A stretch of DNA of 64,000 bases from assembly GCA_963522175.1 (NCBI GenBank), contig CAUQXC010000001.1:62001-126000 (forward strand). The letters are read 5' to 3'. Position 1 is the first letter of the stretch. Every line of letters starts with the position of its first letter. The notes under the pieces were generated by a model, which searched no databases, was not told the DNA's origin, and saw only the letters and a list, made by a program, of their open reading frames with translations. Position numbers and translations under genes: made by a program. The DNA comes from CAKAHY01 sp963522175. GTDB taxonomy: Bacteria > Bacillota > Clostridia > Lachnospirales > Lachnospiraceae. Positions 8,004 to 16,569 of the stretch are shown here, piece by piece.

Positions 8004-8711
8004 ATGAAATTTGAAAAGATAAATGATAAACAGATACGTTGTACCTTGGATAATTCCGACCTCGGTGAAAGAGGTATCAACCTGTCGGAGCTTGCTTACG
8101 GAAGTGAGAAAGCCAAGACTCTGTTTAGAGAAATGTTACAAAAAGCCAGCGTAGAACTCGGCTTCGAGACAGAAAATTCTCCTTTGATGGTGGAGGCTAC
8201 TCCTCTGTCTAATGAGAGTTTATTACTGATTATCACAAAAATAGATGATCCCGAAGAATTGGACACGAGGTTCTCAAAATTTTCCCCTAGTATCGAAGAT
8301 GAGTTGAATTCTCTTATCAAGCATATTGAGAATATAAACACCTTGGAAGGTTTGTCGGAGCTCAAAAAGGAGGCTCCCGTTTCCGAACCTGCAGATAAGG
8401 AAAAAAGCGAGTACTACTCACGTGCCTTTTCTTTCGAGAATCTCGATACGGCAATAGCGGCTTGCAAAGGCATCAAAAATACCGACACTAATATAAACAG
8501 CAGCTTATACAAAAATCCTTCAAACGGTCTGTTTTATCTCACACTCAATAACAACGCCTTACCGGACAATAACATTTTTGTCGCTACCTGCAATATCTTA
8601 TCCGAGTACGGTAGAAAAATTGCATTTTGGGATTCAACAAAGGCTCACTTTGACGAACATTTCGAACTTATCATTAAGGATTATGCCATAAGTAAACTTG
8701 CAGGCATTTAA
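8004..8711 (+). CDS. mecA: Adaptor protein MecA
   Basis: A 235-residue protein starting MKFEKINDKQIRCTL, matching the N-terminal substrate-binding domain of MecA. An acidic, less conserved linker lies around 90-140, and a C-terminal domain ends with FHEHFELIIKDYA-like sequence, the part that binds ClpC. MecA targets proteins such as competence and stress regulators to the ClpCP protease. I chose ATG 8004 because AGAAAGGAGA stands right before it; the frame remains open further upstream to 7917 but that stretch has no family similarity. It is monocistronic, flanked by its own promoter and two hairpins downstream. Confidence 0.85.
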   Translation: MKFEKINDKQIRCTLDNSDLGERGINLSELAYGSEKAKTLFREMLQKASVELGFETENSPLMVEATPLSNESLLLIITKIDDPEELDTRFSKFSPSIEDELNSLIKHIENINTLEGLSELKKEAPVSEPADKEKSEYYSRAFSFENLDTAIAACKGIKNTDTNINSSLYKNPSNGLFYLTLNNNALPDNNIFVATCNILSEYGRKIAFWDSTKAHFDEHFELIIKDYAISKLAGI

Positions 8712-8723
8712 TTTGACACAATA

Positions 8724-8751
8724 AGCCGGTTTGCTCTAAGCAGAACCGGCT
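8724..8751 (+). terminator. GC-rich hairpin after mecA
   Basis: AGCCGGTT/AACCGGCT form an 8-bp stem, with TGCT/AGCA inside. It lies 12 bases after the mecA stop. The following bases (CTTACAAAC) are not T-rich, so it may stabilise the mRNA end rather than terminate; the next hairpin carries the T-run. Confidence 0.5.
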
Positions 8752-8761
8752 CTTACAAACA

Positions 8762-8806
8762 AAAATAAGGACTTGCTTCCCTTGGGAAAGCAGGTCCTTA
8801 TTTTTT
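8762..8806. terminator. Bidirectional terminator between mecA and the DUF1858 gene
   Basis: An 11-bp stem AAAATAAGGAC/GTCCTTATTTT with a further inner helix, flanked by A-runs on one side and TTTTTT on the other. It serves mecA on the plus strand and the convergent small redox gene on the minus strand. Confidence 0.85.
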
Positions 8807-8815
8807 AAGGCATAC

Positions 8816-9010
8816 TTAAGCCAATACTTCGTTAAGCTGTGAAACAAGCACGTCAACATCTATTCCGTGAACCATGCAAGCCTCTTCCAAAGTCTCCATT
8901 TGAGATGACGGACAACCGAGACAATGCATCCCCGCTCTCATAAGGATAGGTGCCACAAGCTCATTCTCCATAAGCAACTGTCCTATTGTCATATTCTTAT
9001 CTACCTTCAT
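8816..9010 (-). CDS. DUF1858 / hybrid-cluster-associated redox disulfide protein
   Basis: A 64-residue protein with the DUF1858 fold: MTIGQLLMENELVAPILMRAGMHCLGCP, followed by ETLEEACMVHGID. The CLGC pair (C30, C33) is the redox-active or metal-binding motif of this family, which is often encoded near the hybrid cluster protein or nitrogen-oxide and oxidative stress genes in anaerobes. Length is normal. An AAGGAGGAATT ribosome binding site supports the start. Two palindromes upstream (9040-9057 and 9076-9091) suggest regulation by a redox or nitrosative-stress factor. Its exact partner is not visible here. Confidence 0.85.
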   Translation of the reverse strand: MKVDKNMTIGQLLMENELVAPILMRAGMHCLGCPSSQMETLEEACMVHGIDVDVLVSQLNEVLA

Positions 9011-9039
9011 GATAATTCCTCCTTAAAGTATATTGTGTT

Positions 9040-9057
9040 CTGTATATGATAATACAG
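9040..9057. promoter_or_regulatory. Palindrome CTGTAT-N6-ATACAG upstream of the DUF1858 gene
   Basis: A perfect inverted repeat of 6-bp arms with a 6-bp spacer, 30 bases before the start codon. On the minus strand it covers TATTAT, a possible -10 box, so a protein bound here would block transcription. The regulator is unknown. Confidence 0.4.
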
Positions 9058-9075
9058 CAAAAACTTAATTAAATA

Positions 9076-9091
9076 TGTAACCTCTGTTACA
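9076..9091. promoter_or_regulatory. Palindrome TGTAAC-N4-GTTACA upstream of the DUF1858 gene
   Basis: A perfect inverted repeat of 6-bp arms, with the size and spacing of Crp/Fnr-family operators. It lies about 20 bases upstream of the first palindrome, near the expected -35 zone. Because Crp/Fnr-type factors often control hybrid-cluster genes in anaerobes, it may be such a site. This is inference. Confidence 0.4.
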
Positions 9092-9286
9092 AAACATAAG
9101 TACAACCCCAGTATATCAAAATAGAGCCTAACACGCAAGTTTTATAAGTTTATTGTACACTGTATACAAACATTCATTTTGCCTATTAAGCTCATTTGAT
9201 TTCATACAAATTTAGTATAATTTGATAGCAGTTTGATATACCTAACTGCCGACATTGTATATTTTGCAAAGCATAGTACGTAAACA

Positions 9287-9315
9287 TTGATTTTTGATTT
9301 TGAATGTTATACAAT
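9287..9315 (+). promoter_or_regulatory. Promoter of the ferredoxin gene
   Basis: TTGATT (9287-9292) and TACAAT (9310-9315) are separated by 17 bases. The predicted leader is about 38 bases and ends with an AAGGAGG ribosome binding site. The rest of the 348-base gap between the DUF1858 gene and ferredoxin is AT-rich; it contains the two palindromes listed here, a near-palindrome TTGTACA-N3-TATACAA at about 9153-9169, and a lone TATAAT at 9216 without a -35 box. Confidence 0.5.
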
Positions 9316-9358
9316 AACTGTGCGTTGAATAACAATAGAAATAAGGAGGATTCGTGAT

Positions 9359-9526
9359 ATGGCATATACAATTACAGATGCTTGTGTAAGTTGTGGTACT
9401 TGCGAGCCTGAATGTCCTGTAAATGCAATTTCTGCAGGAGATACACAATACAATATCGATGCTGATGCTTGCATTGATTGCGGAACTTGTGCTTCAGTTT
9501 GTCCTGTAGAGGCAATTACAGCTTAA
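9359..9526 (+). CDS. 2[4Fe-4S] ferredoxin, clostridial type
   Basis: A 55-residue protein, MAYTITDACVSCG onwards. It carries two CxxCxxC...CP motifs: C9, C12, C15 with C19, and C38, C41, C44 with C48. Each motif donates three cysteines to one cubane cluster and one to the other. It is the classical low-potential electron carrier of clostridial fermentation, serving pyruvate:ferredoxin oxidoreductase and hydrogenase. ATG 9359 is preceded by AAGGAGGATTCGTGAT, a strong site. Its acidic composition and regular codon choice suggest high expression. It has its own promoter and terminator. Confidence 0.96.
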   Translation: MAYTITDACVSCGTCEPECPVNAISAGDTQYNIDADACIDCGTCASVCPVEAITA

Positions 9527-9545
9527 TTAAAATTTAAAAAGATTT

Positions 9546-9575
9546 AGGCGTTCACCTATAGTGGACGCCTTTTTC
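9546..9575 (+). terminator. Terminator of ferredoxin gene
   Basis: A 10-bp stem AGGCGTTCAC/GTGGACGCCT (one G-T pair) with a 5-base loop, followed by TTTTTC. On the other strand it could also help end the dnaB transcript that converges from the right. Confidence 0.9.
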
Positions 9576-9602
9576 TTGTTCTTAAAATATAAAGTTAAAA
9601 CT

Positions 9603-10934
9603 CTACCTTGCTATGTTGAGGAACTTTGTAAGCTCCGGCTTCCAGAGAAGATTTACGGTACCTATAGGGCCGTTTCTTTGCTTGGCGATAATAACCTCAG
9701 CCTCATTGGGCCTTTCCGTATCCTTGTGGTAATAATCATCCCTGTATAAAAACATAACAACGTCCGCATCCTGCTCTATGGCTCCCGACTCTCTCAGGTC
9801 GGAAAGCATAGGTCTGTGATCCGGTCTTGTCTCACAGGCACGTGAAAGCTGAGATAAAGCTATAACAGGTGCCTTCATTTCTCTTGCAAGCGCCTTAAGC
9901 CCTCTCGATATACTTGATATCTCCTGCTGTCTGTTTTCGGAAGACTTTCCGCTTCCCGACATAAGCTGCAGATAGTCTATTATAATAATGCCGAGCCCCT
10001 TTTCAAGTTTCATCTTTCTGCACTTGCTTCTAAGCTCGTTAAGGCTTATTCCGGGAGTATCATCTATGATAAGAGTAGACTCACTCACGGAGGTTACCCC
10101 GTGCACCAGATTTTCCCAATCATCGTCATTTAAGTTTCCTACACGAAGCTTTTGAGAATCTATGCCCGTTTCCATGGCAATAAGTCTGTTTACAAGCTGC
10201 TCCTTACTCATCTCCAGAGAAAAAACAAGGCAGGGAAGCTGTTTTCTCATAGTAACATGCTGTACAACATTAAGCACAAAAGCGGTCTTACCCATAGAGG
10301 GTCTTGCCGCGATTAAAACCAAATCCGAAGGCTGGAAACCGCTTGTTTTGTAGTCAAGGTCTATAAAACCCGTCGGAACTCCGGTGACAGTCTCTTTGGT
10401 TCTGCTCGCCCTGTCTATCATCTCAAAAACATTTTCGGCAACCTCGGCTATAGGCGTAAATTCGGCACTTCCCTTTAGCTGTAGTAAAGAAAATATATCT
10501 TTTTCCGTTTTTTCGAGTATGTTCTCAAGGCTTTCACTACCTGCATAACAGGTGTCGGCTATCTCTTCGTTTATCTTTATGAGCTGTCTGATTACAGACT
10601 TTTCCTTCACTATTTCGGCATGAGCCTTTATATTTACCGTCGTAAGAACGCTGCTTACAATCTCCCTTAAAAAGTCTAAGGAGCTGACCTGAGGCGGAAC
10701 CTCTTTTTCTCTGAGCTTATTTTGAAGCAAAACGAGATCCACATCCTTACCGCTGTTATATATTTCCACTATACTGTCAAATATTACCCCGTTTTGCTTG
10801 GAATAAAAATCGGAAACCGCCAATATTTCCAATGCCGTAATTATGGAATCCCTGTTTAAAATCATAGAGCCCAAAACCACCTGTTCAGCTTCCAAGCTGT
10901 GCGGTAATACTCTTTTTAATAAAGCTTCTTCCAT
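9603..10934 (-). CDS. dnaB: Replicative DNA helicase DnaB
   Basis: A 443-residue protein of full family length. The N-terminal domain (about 1-105: PHSLEAEQVVLGSMI) mediates hexamer assembly and primase binding. The RecA-like C-terminal domain has Walker A ARPSMGKTAF near 210, Walker B IIIIDYLQLM, LSQLSR, and the AxxRDGxx-type DLRESGAIEQDADVVMF stretch near 385. It unwinds DNA at the replication fork. It is the last gene of gdpP-rplI-dnaB, 14 bases after rplI, a conserved order in Firmicutes. Confidence 0.97.
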   Translation of the reverse strand: MEEALLKRVLPHSLEAEQVVLGSMILNRDSIITALEILAVSDFYSKQNGVIFDSIVEIYNSGKDVDLVLLQNKLREKEVPPQVSSLDFLREIVSSVLTTVNIKAHAEIVKEKSVIRQLIKINEEIADTCYAGSESLENILEKTEKDIFSLLQLKGSAEFTPIAEVAENVFEMIDRASRTKETVTGVPTGFIDLDYKTSGFQPSDLVLIAARPSMGKTAFVLNVVQHVTMRKQLPCLVFSLEMSKEQLVNRLIAMETGIDSQKLRVGNLNDDDWENLVHGVTSVSESTLIIDDTPGISLNELRSKCRKMKLEKGLGIIIIDYLQLMSGSGKSSENRQQEISSISRGLKALAREMKAPVIALSQLSRACETRPDHRPMLSDLRESGAIEQDADVVMFLYRDDYYHKDTERPNEAEVIIAKQRNGPIGTVNLLWKPELTKFLNIAR

Positions 10935-10948
10935 TTATTTCCCCAAAA

Positions 10949-11395
10949 CTATTCTTCCACAACCTTTACCTTCAGGTTTGCCTGAACCTTAGGATGCAGC
11001 TTTACACTTACATTATGTGTTCCGAAAGTTTTTATACTTTCTCCCACAACTATTTTTTTCTTATCCACTTCAAGTTGTCTTTGCTTAAGAAGAGCCTCAT
11101 ATATTTCTTTTGTTGAAACCGAACCGTAGGTTCTGCCGTCTTTACCTGCTTTGATACTTAAAGTAATTTCCGACTCTTCTATCTTTTTTGCAAGCTCCTT
11201 AGCCGCCTCAAGCTTTTCCAAAGCCACTTTTTCTTCATTTGCCTTTTGCAACTTCAAGGTATTGAGGTTGGACTTTGTCGCCTCAACTCCCAATTTCTTA
11301 GGCAAAATAAAGTTTCTTGCATATCCCTCGCTCGCCTCTACTATATCACCCTTTTTACCTAGGCTTTTTACGTCTTCCAACAATACTATTTTCAT
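10949..11395 (-). CDS. rplI: 50S ribosomal protein L9
   Basis: A 148-residue protein with the L9 hallmark start MKIVLLEDVKSLGKKGDIVEVS-like sequence, an N-terminal rRNA-binding domain to about residue 50, a long connecting helix rich in Lys/Glu/Ala, and a C-terminal domain from about 80. The frame also offers an ATG at 11404, which overlaps the gdpP stop. I prefer ATG 11395, one base after the gdpP stop, because all L9 proteins begin at MKxxLLEDV. Either way translation is coupled to gdpP. Confidence 0.93.
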   Translation of the reverse strand: MKIVLLEDVKSLGKKGDIVEASEGYARNFILPKKLGVEATKSNLNTLKLQKANEEKVALEKLEAAKELAKKIEESEITLSIKAGKDGRTYGSVSTKEIYEALLKQRQLEVDKKKIVVGESIKTFGTHNVSVKLHPKVQANLKVKVVEE

Positions 11396-11396
11396 T

Positions 11397-13391
11397 TTAT
11401 ACATCGCCTTTCTCTATCATATCTTTTATAACCGCTTCAAGTCTTCCAAGTGCTTCTTCAACGGATATGTCCTTAAGCTGAGCTCCCGCAACGGTTCTGT
11501 GTCCGCCGCCGCCGAGTTTTTCCATTACAAGCTGAACATTGACCTCGTCTATACTTCTCGCACTTATGTATATTATATCATTATACGGAGTAATTACAAA
11601 GCTTGCCTTTATTCCTACTATATCGAGCAAAGCATTAGCCGCCTGAGCACCCACCACGGTAGGGCTTTCCACCTTTGCCGCTTCACAAACGCTTATGGCA
11701 TAGGAGTCCATATATACCTTTGTAGCCTCTATAATCTTCGCCTTTGCTCTGTAATTATCAAGCTTATCTCTAAAGAGCTTTCGCACTCTCGTAATATCGG
11801 CTCCCTTTCTCTTTAAGAACACAGCCGCTTCAAAGGTTCGTACACCCGTCTGATTGGTAAAGTTCAGAGTATCTATAACTATACCTGCATACATGGCATC
11901 CGCCTCCGCCTGTTTGAGTTTAATATCATCGCTTATATACTGGACTATCTCTGCTACCATTTCACAGGCGCTGCTTGCAAAAGGCTCCACATAAGAAAGT
12001 GTTGCATTATCTATTATTTCGCTGCTTTGTCTGTGATGGTCAAGTACAACTATAGTGTTAATCTTTTGTAGAAGCTCGGGTACTTCGGTGATACTCGGTC
12101 TGTTTACATCAACAACTACAAGCATGGTATTGTCATCTATTAAAGGCTTGAGCTTATCCCCCGTAAGAAACATATCCTCCGGATATTCACCGTTATGAAA
12201 CATCTCAACAAGAGGCTTTAAGGAAGCATTAATATTTCCCACCGCTATATGCGCCTTTTTATTGAAGAATGTGGCAATTCTCCATATACCGACAGACGAG
12301 CCGAGAACATCTATGTCCATGTTCTTATGCCCCATAATTATAACTCTGTCTTTGCTCGCCATAAGCTCTCTTAAAGCATGAGCCTTTACTCTTGCTTTTA
12401 CTCTTGTATTTTTCTCTATGGTCTTTGACTTTCCTCCGAAGTAGCGTAGGGTCTCGCCGGTTTTTACTACAGCCTGGTCTCCTCCTCTTCCGAGCGCCAT
12501 GTCAATAGCCTGCCTTGCATACTCATAGTTTTGCGTATACTCATCGGCACCCACACCCACACCGATACTGAGCGTCATACTCATATCGTTTCCTATGCTG
12601 ACACCCTTAACTTCTTCAAGTATGTCAAACTTGACCTCTTCCATTTTCAAAAGATTTGAATTTTGCACAAAAAAAACATATCTGTCTTTTTCAAGCTTTT
12701 TTACTATGGCATCATAACGCAAAAAGTATTGGTTTATCCTTCTGTCAACCAAGGCTTCCAATAGAGAACGTCTTACTTCTTCAATGTTTTCCATTACTTC
12801 TTCGTAATTATCGAGATATACGACTCCCACAACAGCCTTGTTTTCTTCCACCTCTTTTTTTGCATCTATCAAATCCGTATTATCATAAAGATATGCGACA
12901 AAAACCTTTTCGTTTTCAAACTCGGTTTCTTTTACATCAACTCTGTATTTTCTTTCCCCCAACTTATAATAATCTTTTCCGTAGCCTGCTAAAATCTCAT
13001 TTAAATTAAAATCCGGAAAGACTGCGGTAACGGAATTCTGCAGCTTCGGCAAGGTACTCATCCTCTCTTCCAAAGCTTTATTTTTCCAAAGTATACTCAT
13101 ATCTCCCGAAAATATCATATACGGAATACTCATTTCCTTATACAGGCTCATCATGGAATTATTACTTTCCATTGAAAATTTTATCAGGCTTCCCAAAATC
13201 ATATTTTGAGAACTCGTATATATAAATATGAGCAGGCTTATCGAAAAAAGAGTAAATACAGCTACCACGACGGCACTTTTTTTATCGAAAAGCATAACTG
13301 TGCCCGTCATGACAATCATAATCAAAGCTATGATTATAGGCCATCTCAAGTAACTGCCCAGTAATTTCTGTGCCCTTACCTTATTGTCCAT
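11397..13391 (-). CDS. gdpP: Cyclic-di-AMP phosphodiesterase GdpP
   Basis: A 664-residue membrane protein. Two membrane segments lie at about 15-36 and 39-60. A PAS-like domain follows (about 80-150), then a degenerate GGDEF domain (about 170-300), then DHH and DHHA1 domains. In the DHH part MGHKNMDIDVLGSS and VVLDHH supply the metal ligands, and GGGGHRTVAGA near the end is the DHHA1 substrate motif. The enzyme cleaves c-di-AMP and so sets osmolyte transport and cell-wall stress resistance. It precedes rplI and dnaB as in most Firmicutes. Confidence 0.95.
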   Translation of the reverse strand: MDNKVRAQKLLGSYLRWPIIIALIMIVMTGTVMLFDKKSAVVVAVFTLFSISLLIFIYTSSQNMILGSLIKFSMESNNSMMSLYKEMSIPYMIFSGDMSILWKNKALEERMSTLPKLQNSVTAVFPDFNLNEILAGYGKDYYKLGERKYRVDVKETEFENEKVFVAYLYDNTDLIDAKKEVEENKAVVGVVYLDNYEEVMENIEEVRRSLLEALVDRRINQYFLRYDAIVKKLEKDRYVFFVQNSNLLKMEEVKFDILEEVKGVSIGNDMSMTLSIGVGVGADEYTQNYEYARQAIDMALGRGGDQAVVKTGETLRYFGGKSKTIEKNTRVKARVKAHALRELMASKDRVIIMGHKNMDIDVLGSSVGIWRIATFFNKKAHIAVGNINASLKPLVEMFHNGEYPEDMFLTGDKLKPLIDDNTMLVVVDVNRPSITEVPELLQKINTIVVLDHHRQSSEIIDNATLSYVEPFASSACEMVAEIVQYISDDIKLKQAEADAMYAGIVIDTLNFTNQTGVRTFEAAVFLKRKGADITRVRKLFRDKLDNYRAKAKIIEATKVYMDSYAISVCEAAKVESPTVVGAQAANALLDIVGIKASFVITPYNDIIYISARSIDEVNVQLVMEKLGGGGHRTVAGAQLKDISVEEALGRLEAVIKDMIEKGDV

Positions 13392-13493
13392 TCGCTTATT
13401 GCTCCTTCCTGTATCGTGTTTCTGAATTTTTCGATACTTATATCGGAATATGATAACATATTTGAAAGAAAAATTCTATATAATCGTAAAAAT

Positions 13494-13519
13494 AAGGACA
13501 AGCTTTAGAGCCTGCCCTT
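13494..13519 (-). terminator. Terminator downstream of the methyltransferase gene
   Basis: An imperfect hairpin with AAGG/CCTT ends and GC pairs inside, followed on the minus strand by ATTTTTA. It ends the lipoprotein/methyltransferase transcript before the gdpP operon. It belongs to the AAGGAC-type stem family seen elsewhere in the window, with some decay. Confidence 0.6.
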
Positions 13520-13563
13520 GTTAGATTTGTTGTTCTCCGGATTAGCATATTACAATTCTTTAT

Positions 13564-14085
13564 TTAAATATAACGTCTAACCTTTTTCATATAATCCTCA
13601 TAGCTTTTCCCGAACTTTTCTATACACCATCTCTCTTCCGAGAGAATAATACGATGAGCCGAAATTTGGAAAATTAATACCGTTACAAACATTATTAAAG
13701 ATTGTATTAATAGTGATGCTCCCAAGAAATAAATAAAGTAAGCTACATACATGGGATTTCTTGAAAATTTATAAATACCCTTCGTATTTAAACCCTCATC
13801 ATTCGGGAAGGCAAAACATACAAGAGAAATTACACATAACAGTATACCGAGCAAAAATAAAACTGTCCCTAAATAAAATTGAACAGAGTAATCAACTTTT
13901 ACTGATGATATCATCAGGCATAAAAATAATACTATATTCGATATCTGATAGATATAGTATGCAGGTTTTTCAGATTTTAGTATCGGAGCAAAATATCCGG
14001 CTCGCTGTATAGCTTCCCTTTTTATGATTAATAATAATCCGAATCTTACTGTTAAAAATAATAGCAAAAGCCAAAATCCGCCCAT
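13564..14085 (-). CDS. Isoprenylcysteine carboxyl methyltransferase / PEMT-like membrane methyltransferase
   Basis: A 173-residue membrane protein with about four hydrophobic helices. The C-terminal half has the family pattern: GIYKFSRNPMYVAYF (RNPMY binds S-adenosylmethionine), then EERWCIEKFGKSYEDYMKKVRRYI (the E...FG..Y..Y...V.R.. signature). Members methylate lipids or prenylated or other membrane-bound acceptors. The bacterial substrate is usually unknown. An AAGGAG site stands before the ATG. It lies 52 bases after the first lipoprotein gene and is probably co-transcribed. Confidence 0.8.
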   Translation of the reverse strand: MGGFWLLLLFLTVRFGLLLIIKREAIQRAGYFAPILKSEKPAYYIYQISNIVLFLCLMISSVKVDYSVQFYLGTVLFLLGILLCVISLVCFAFPNDEGLNTKGIYKFSRNPMYVAYFIYFLGASLLIQSLIMFVTVLIFQISAHRIILSEERWCIEKFGKSYEDYMKKVRRYI

Positions 14086-14137
14086 TATAATTTCTCCTTG
14101 AAAGTTTATTCCACTGAATACCCGGCACTATTTCTCC

Positions 14138-15190
14138 TTATTCTCTCGGGAATATCGGACTCACCAAAGACATATCCGCCTCTTCAAGCCTGTAATACGT
14201 TCTCCAGTCGTCAAAGCTGTGCACCTCATGCTCTTCTCCGTCGACAGAGTCCTCAGCCGATATCTTTATACCCTCAAAGACCGGCTCTCTTCCCTCTTCC
14301 ATAAGAAGCTCCATTATTTCCTCGTAGCTCGGCTTACCTGTAAGTACAACTTCAAGACGTGCTCTCAAGCCCTTTTCTTCAAGTTCCTCAAGTTTTTCCT
14401 TTAAATCCGGAAATTTTTCATAAAGTTTTTTATTGTTCTTTGGAAGCTTGTCTGTTGTAAACGACAGCTTAACGGCATCCTCCCAGTAGTACATGGTTGT
14501 TACATACGGACAGTTCTCCATATTGGATTCCAAGAATTTACGAGAAAAAATATCCACATACCTGCTTCGAGCAAGAAGCCAGTCCTCCGTCATACGAGGC
14601 TTAATCATTGTTTCTTCATTTTGGAAATTTACATACAAAGTTTCTTCGGATGATTCGTAATACCTATGAGCCCCATAATATCTCGTGTTTACACCAAAAT
14701 AGGGCTCTCCTCCTACTGCAATAACCCTAAATGGAATCTCATATATTTCAGCATACTTCATTTCATAGTCTATTGTTTTTTCCATTATCTTTTTTACATC
14801 AATAGTTTTTACAGGCTTATCTCCACCTATTTCATAGAGCTCAACATTCACTCTACTTATATTTTCCCCTTTTAACTTCTTAAATTCATATAAAGGAATA
14901 GACGGAAATATATACCTATATTCCGCATCTATAGCAACTATGTATTTTGAGGGAATACTGCTTGCCATATAGAGGGTATCATTATCATCTCCAATAAGAT
15001 TTATATAATAATAGTCGTTACCCTCTCCCTCAAAATTGCTTGCATAGTAATCTGTTTTAAAAATTTTCGTCTTAACACTATCCTTATATACCTCTCCTAT
15101 CTCTTCATCCTCAGTTTTACACGAAAACAATAGTAGAGAAACAAAGAATATAAAAAAACATTTTAAAAACCATCTAAGCTTATTTTCCAT
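14138..15190 (-). CDS. Putative lipoprotein, paralog A
   Basis: A 350-residue protein with a lipoprotein signal peptide: hydrophobic residues 8-22 then LFSC, with C24 as lipidation site. I do not recognise a domain family. It is a paralog of the next gene upstream (15216-16283): both contain YYIN(L/I), SIPSKY, a KLYEKFPDLKEKLE stretch, VVLTG.P..EEI, SVDGEEH..(H/K)SFD.WR.YY and end in SPIFP. The C-terminal half also matches the decayed copy at 16297-16569. Probably anchored on the outer face of the membrane. An AGGAG site supports ATG 15190. Confidence 0.7.
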   Translation of the reverse strand: MENKLRWFLKCFFIFFVSLLLFSCKTEDEEIGEVYKDSVKTKIFKTDYYASNFEGEGNDYYYINLIGDDNDTLYMASSIPSKYIVAIDAEYRYIFPSIPLYEFKKLKGENISRVNVELYEIGGDKPVKTIDVKKIMEKTIDYEMKYAEIYEIPFRVIAVGGEPYFGVNTRYYGAHRYYESSEETLYVNFQNEETMIKPRMTEDWLLARSRYVDIFSRKFLESNMENCPYVTTMYYWEDAVKLSFTTDKLPKNNKKLYEKFPDLKEKLEELEEKGLRARLEVVLTGKPSYEEIMELLMEEGREPVFEGIKISAEDSVDGEEHEVHSFDDWRTYYRLEEADMSLVSPIFPRE

Positions 15191-15215
15191 TTATTTTTTC
15201 TCCTGAAATACTTTT

Positions 15216-16283
15216 TTAATCTTTTGGAAATATGGGGCTTAAGACCGGCATATTAACTTCACTTTCTTTATAGTATCTTCTCCATTCATCAAAGCTTTTA
15301 ACCTGATGCTCTTCTCCGTCTACAGATTCCCCCTCTTTCACAATCACATTTTCAAAAGAAAACTCCTTTCCGTCCTCCTGTATAAGCTCCGCAATCTCTT
15401 CAAAGTCGGGGGCACCTGTAAGCACTATGCTTAGCTGTAAATCTTTACCTTCTATTCCCTCTTTTTTCAGTGTTTCAAGCTTTTCTTTTAAGTCCGGAAA
15501 CTTCTCATAAAGCTTCGTATAATTTTCAGAAATTTTTTCTGCCCTATAGCAGTTTACATCGATTCTACCTTCCCAGTACAGATTTTCTTCTATATAAAAT
15601 TTAGCTTCTGTTTCATCAGCCAGCTGGGCAAACAAAGGATCCATGCCTTTAATTTTCTTAATCTTTTCTGCAGTAGGAACGCTCTCACTTTTAACATAAT
15701 CCTTATTTAATAAGTCTATATATACCGACTTTTCTTCCCATTCCTGATTTTCTTTTACTGAATGAGGATAATACTCTATATCCACTTTTACACAAGCTTT
15801 ATTATCTATAGATACTCCTTCCAACTTTCTGGCATAACAATAACTATCTTCATATCTATCCATAATCTTTTTTATATCTATTATATCGACCAACTTATCT
15901 GTACCTATCTCATACAGACTTAAATTCAGTTTACTAAATGTAGGTTCAGGAAAATATTCCATGAGTTCATCATTATTTTGTAAATCAAAACTACTTTCAA
16001 TCTCTGTATCTATAGCCATGGTATATTTTGAAGGGATACTTTCATTAAAAAAGTCATTATAAAGTATTCTATCTGTTCCTTCCTCTCTGATATTTATGAT
16101 ATAGTAATCATTCCCTTCTTTTTCAAAACCGCTACCATAATAATTATTTTTTTCTATCTTCTTGATAAGATAATTTTTTACCCAATATTTTTTTTCAGGC
16201 TCCGAAGTATCTGCCTTCTTAGTGCAGGAAAAGATACATAAAATCAATATAGAACAAAGAAATATAGCTATTTTATTTTTCAT
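15216..16283 (-). CDS. Putative lipoprotein, paralog B
   Basis: A 355-residue lipoprotein precursor: residues 5-19 are hydrophobic, followed by IFSC with C20 as lipidation site. It shares the whole architecture of paralog A, strongest in the C-terminal 120 residues (KLYEKFPDLKEKLE, then SVDGEEHQVKSFDEW, then LSPIFPKD). The N-terminal halves have diverged more. It lies 25 bases upstream of paralog A with an AAGGAG site, so both are one transcript. Function unknown. Confidence 0.7.
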   Translation of the reverse strand: MKNKIAIFLCSILILCIFSCTKKADTSEPEKKYWVKNYLIKKIEKNNYYGSGFEKEGNDYYIINIREEGTDRILYNDFFNESIPSKYTMAIDTEIESSFDLQNNDELMEYFPEPTFSKLNLSLYEIGTDKLVDIIDIKKIMDRYEDSYCYARKLEGVSIDNKACVKVDIEYYPHSVKENQEWEEKSVYIDLLNKDYVKSESVPTAEKIKKIKGMDPLFAQLADETEAKFYIEENLYWEGRIDVNCYRAEKISENYTKLYEKFPDLKEKLETLKKEGIEGKDLQLSIVLTGAPDFEEIAELIQEDGKEFSFENVIVKEGESVDGEEHQVKSFDEWRRYYKESEVNMPVLSPIFPKD

Positions 16284-16296
16284 TTAGTTATTCTCC

Positions 16297-16569
16297 TTAA
16301 TATTCTCTCGGAAATATCGGACTCACCAAAGACACGTCCGCCTCTTCAAGCCTGTAATACGTTCTCAAGCCCTTTTCTTCAAGTTCGTCGAGTTTTCACT
16401 TTAAATCCGGAAATTTTTCATAAAGCTTTTTATTGTTCTTTGGAAGCTTGTCCGTTGTAAACGAGAGCTTAACGGCATCCTCCCGGTTATATGTCATATT
16501 ATCCTTAAATACAATTTCCTTTGTACCTCCCATAAGGTTTAAAAAGATTGACATTGTCTCTCTATTCAT
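16297..16569 (-). pseudogene. Decayed third copy of the lipoprotein paralog
   Basis: Reading from the ATG at 16569, the frame gives an unrelated N-terminal 25 residues, then EDAVKLSFTTDKLPKNNKK and KLYEKFPDLK, nearly identical to paralog A. A TGA stop replaces a glutamate codon directly after KFPDLK. The frame continues with KLDELEEKGLR and then jumps to RTYYRLEEADVSLVSPIFPRE. About 53 codons present in paralog A are missing in frame at a short GAGA repeat. It has no signal peptide and is cut by a stop, so it is a recombined remnant. It begins at the base after the stop of the 16570-17190 gene. Confidence 0.75.
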
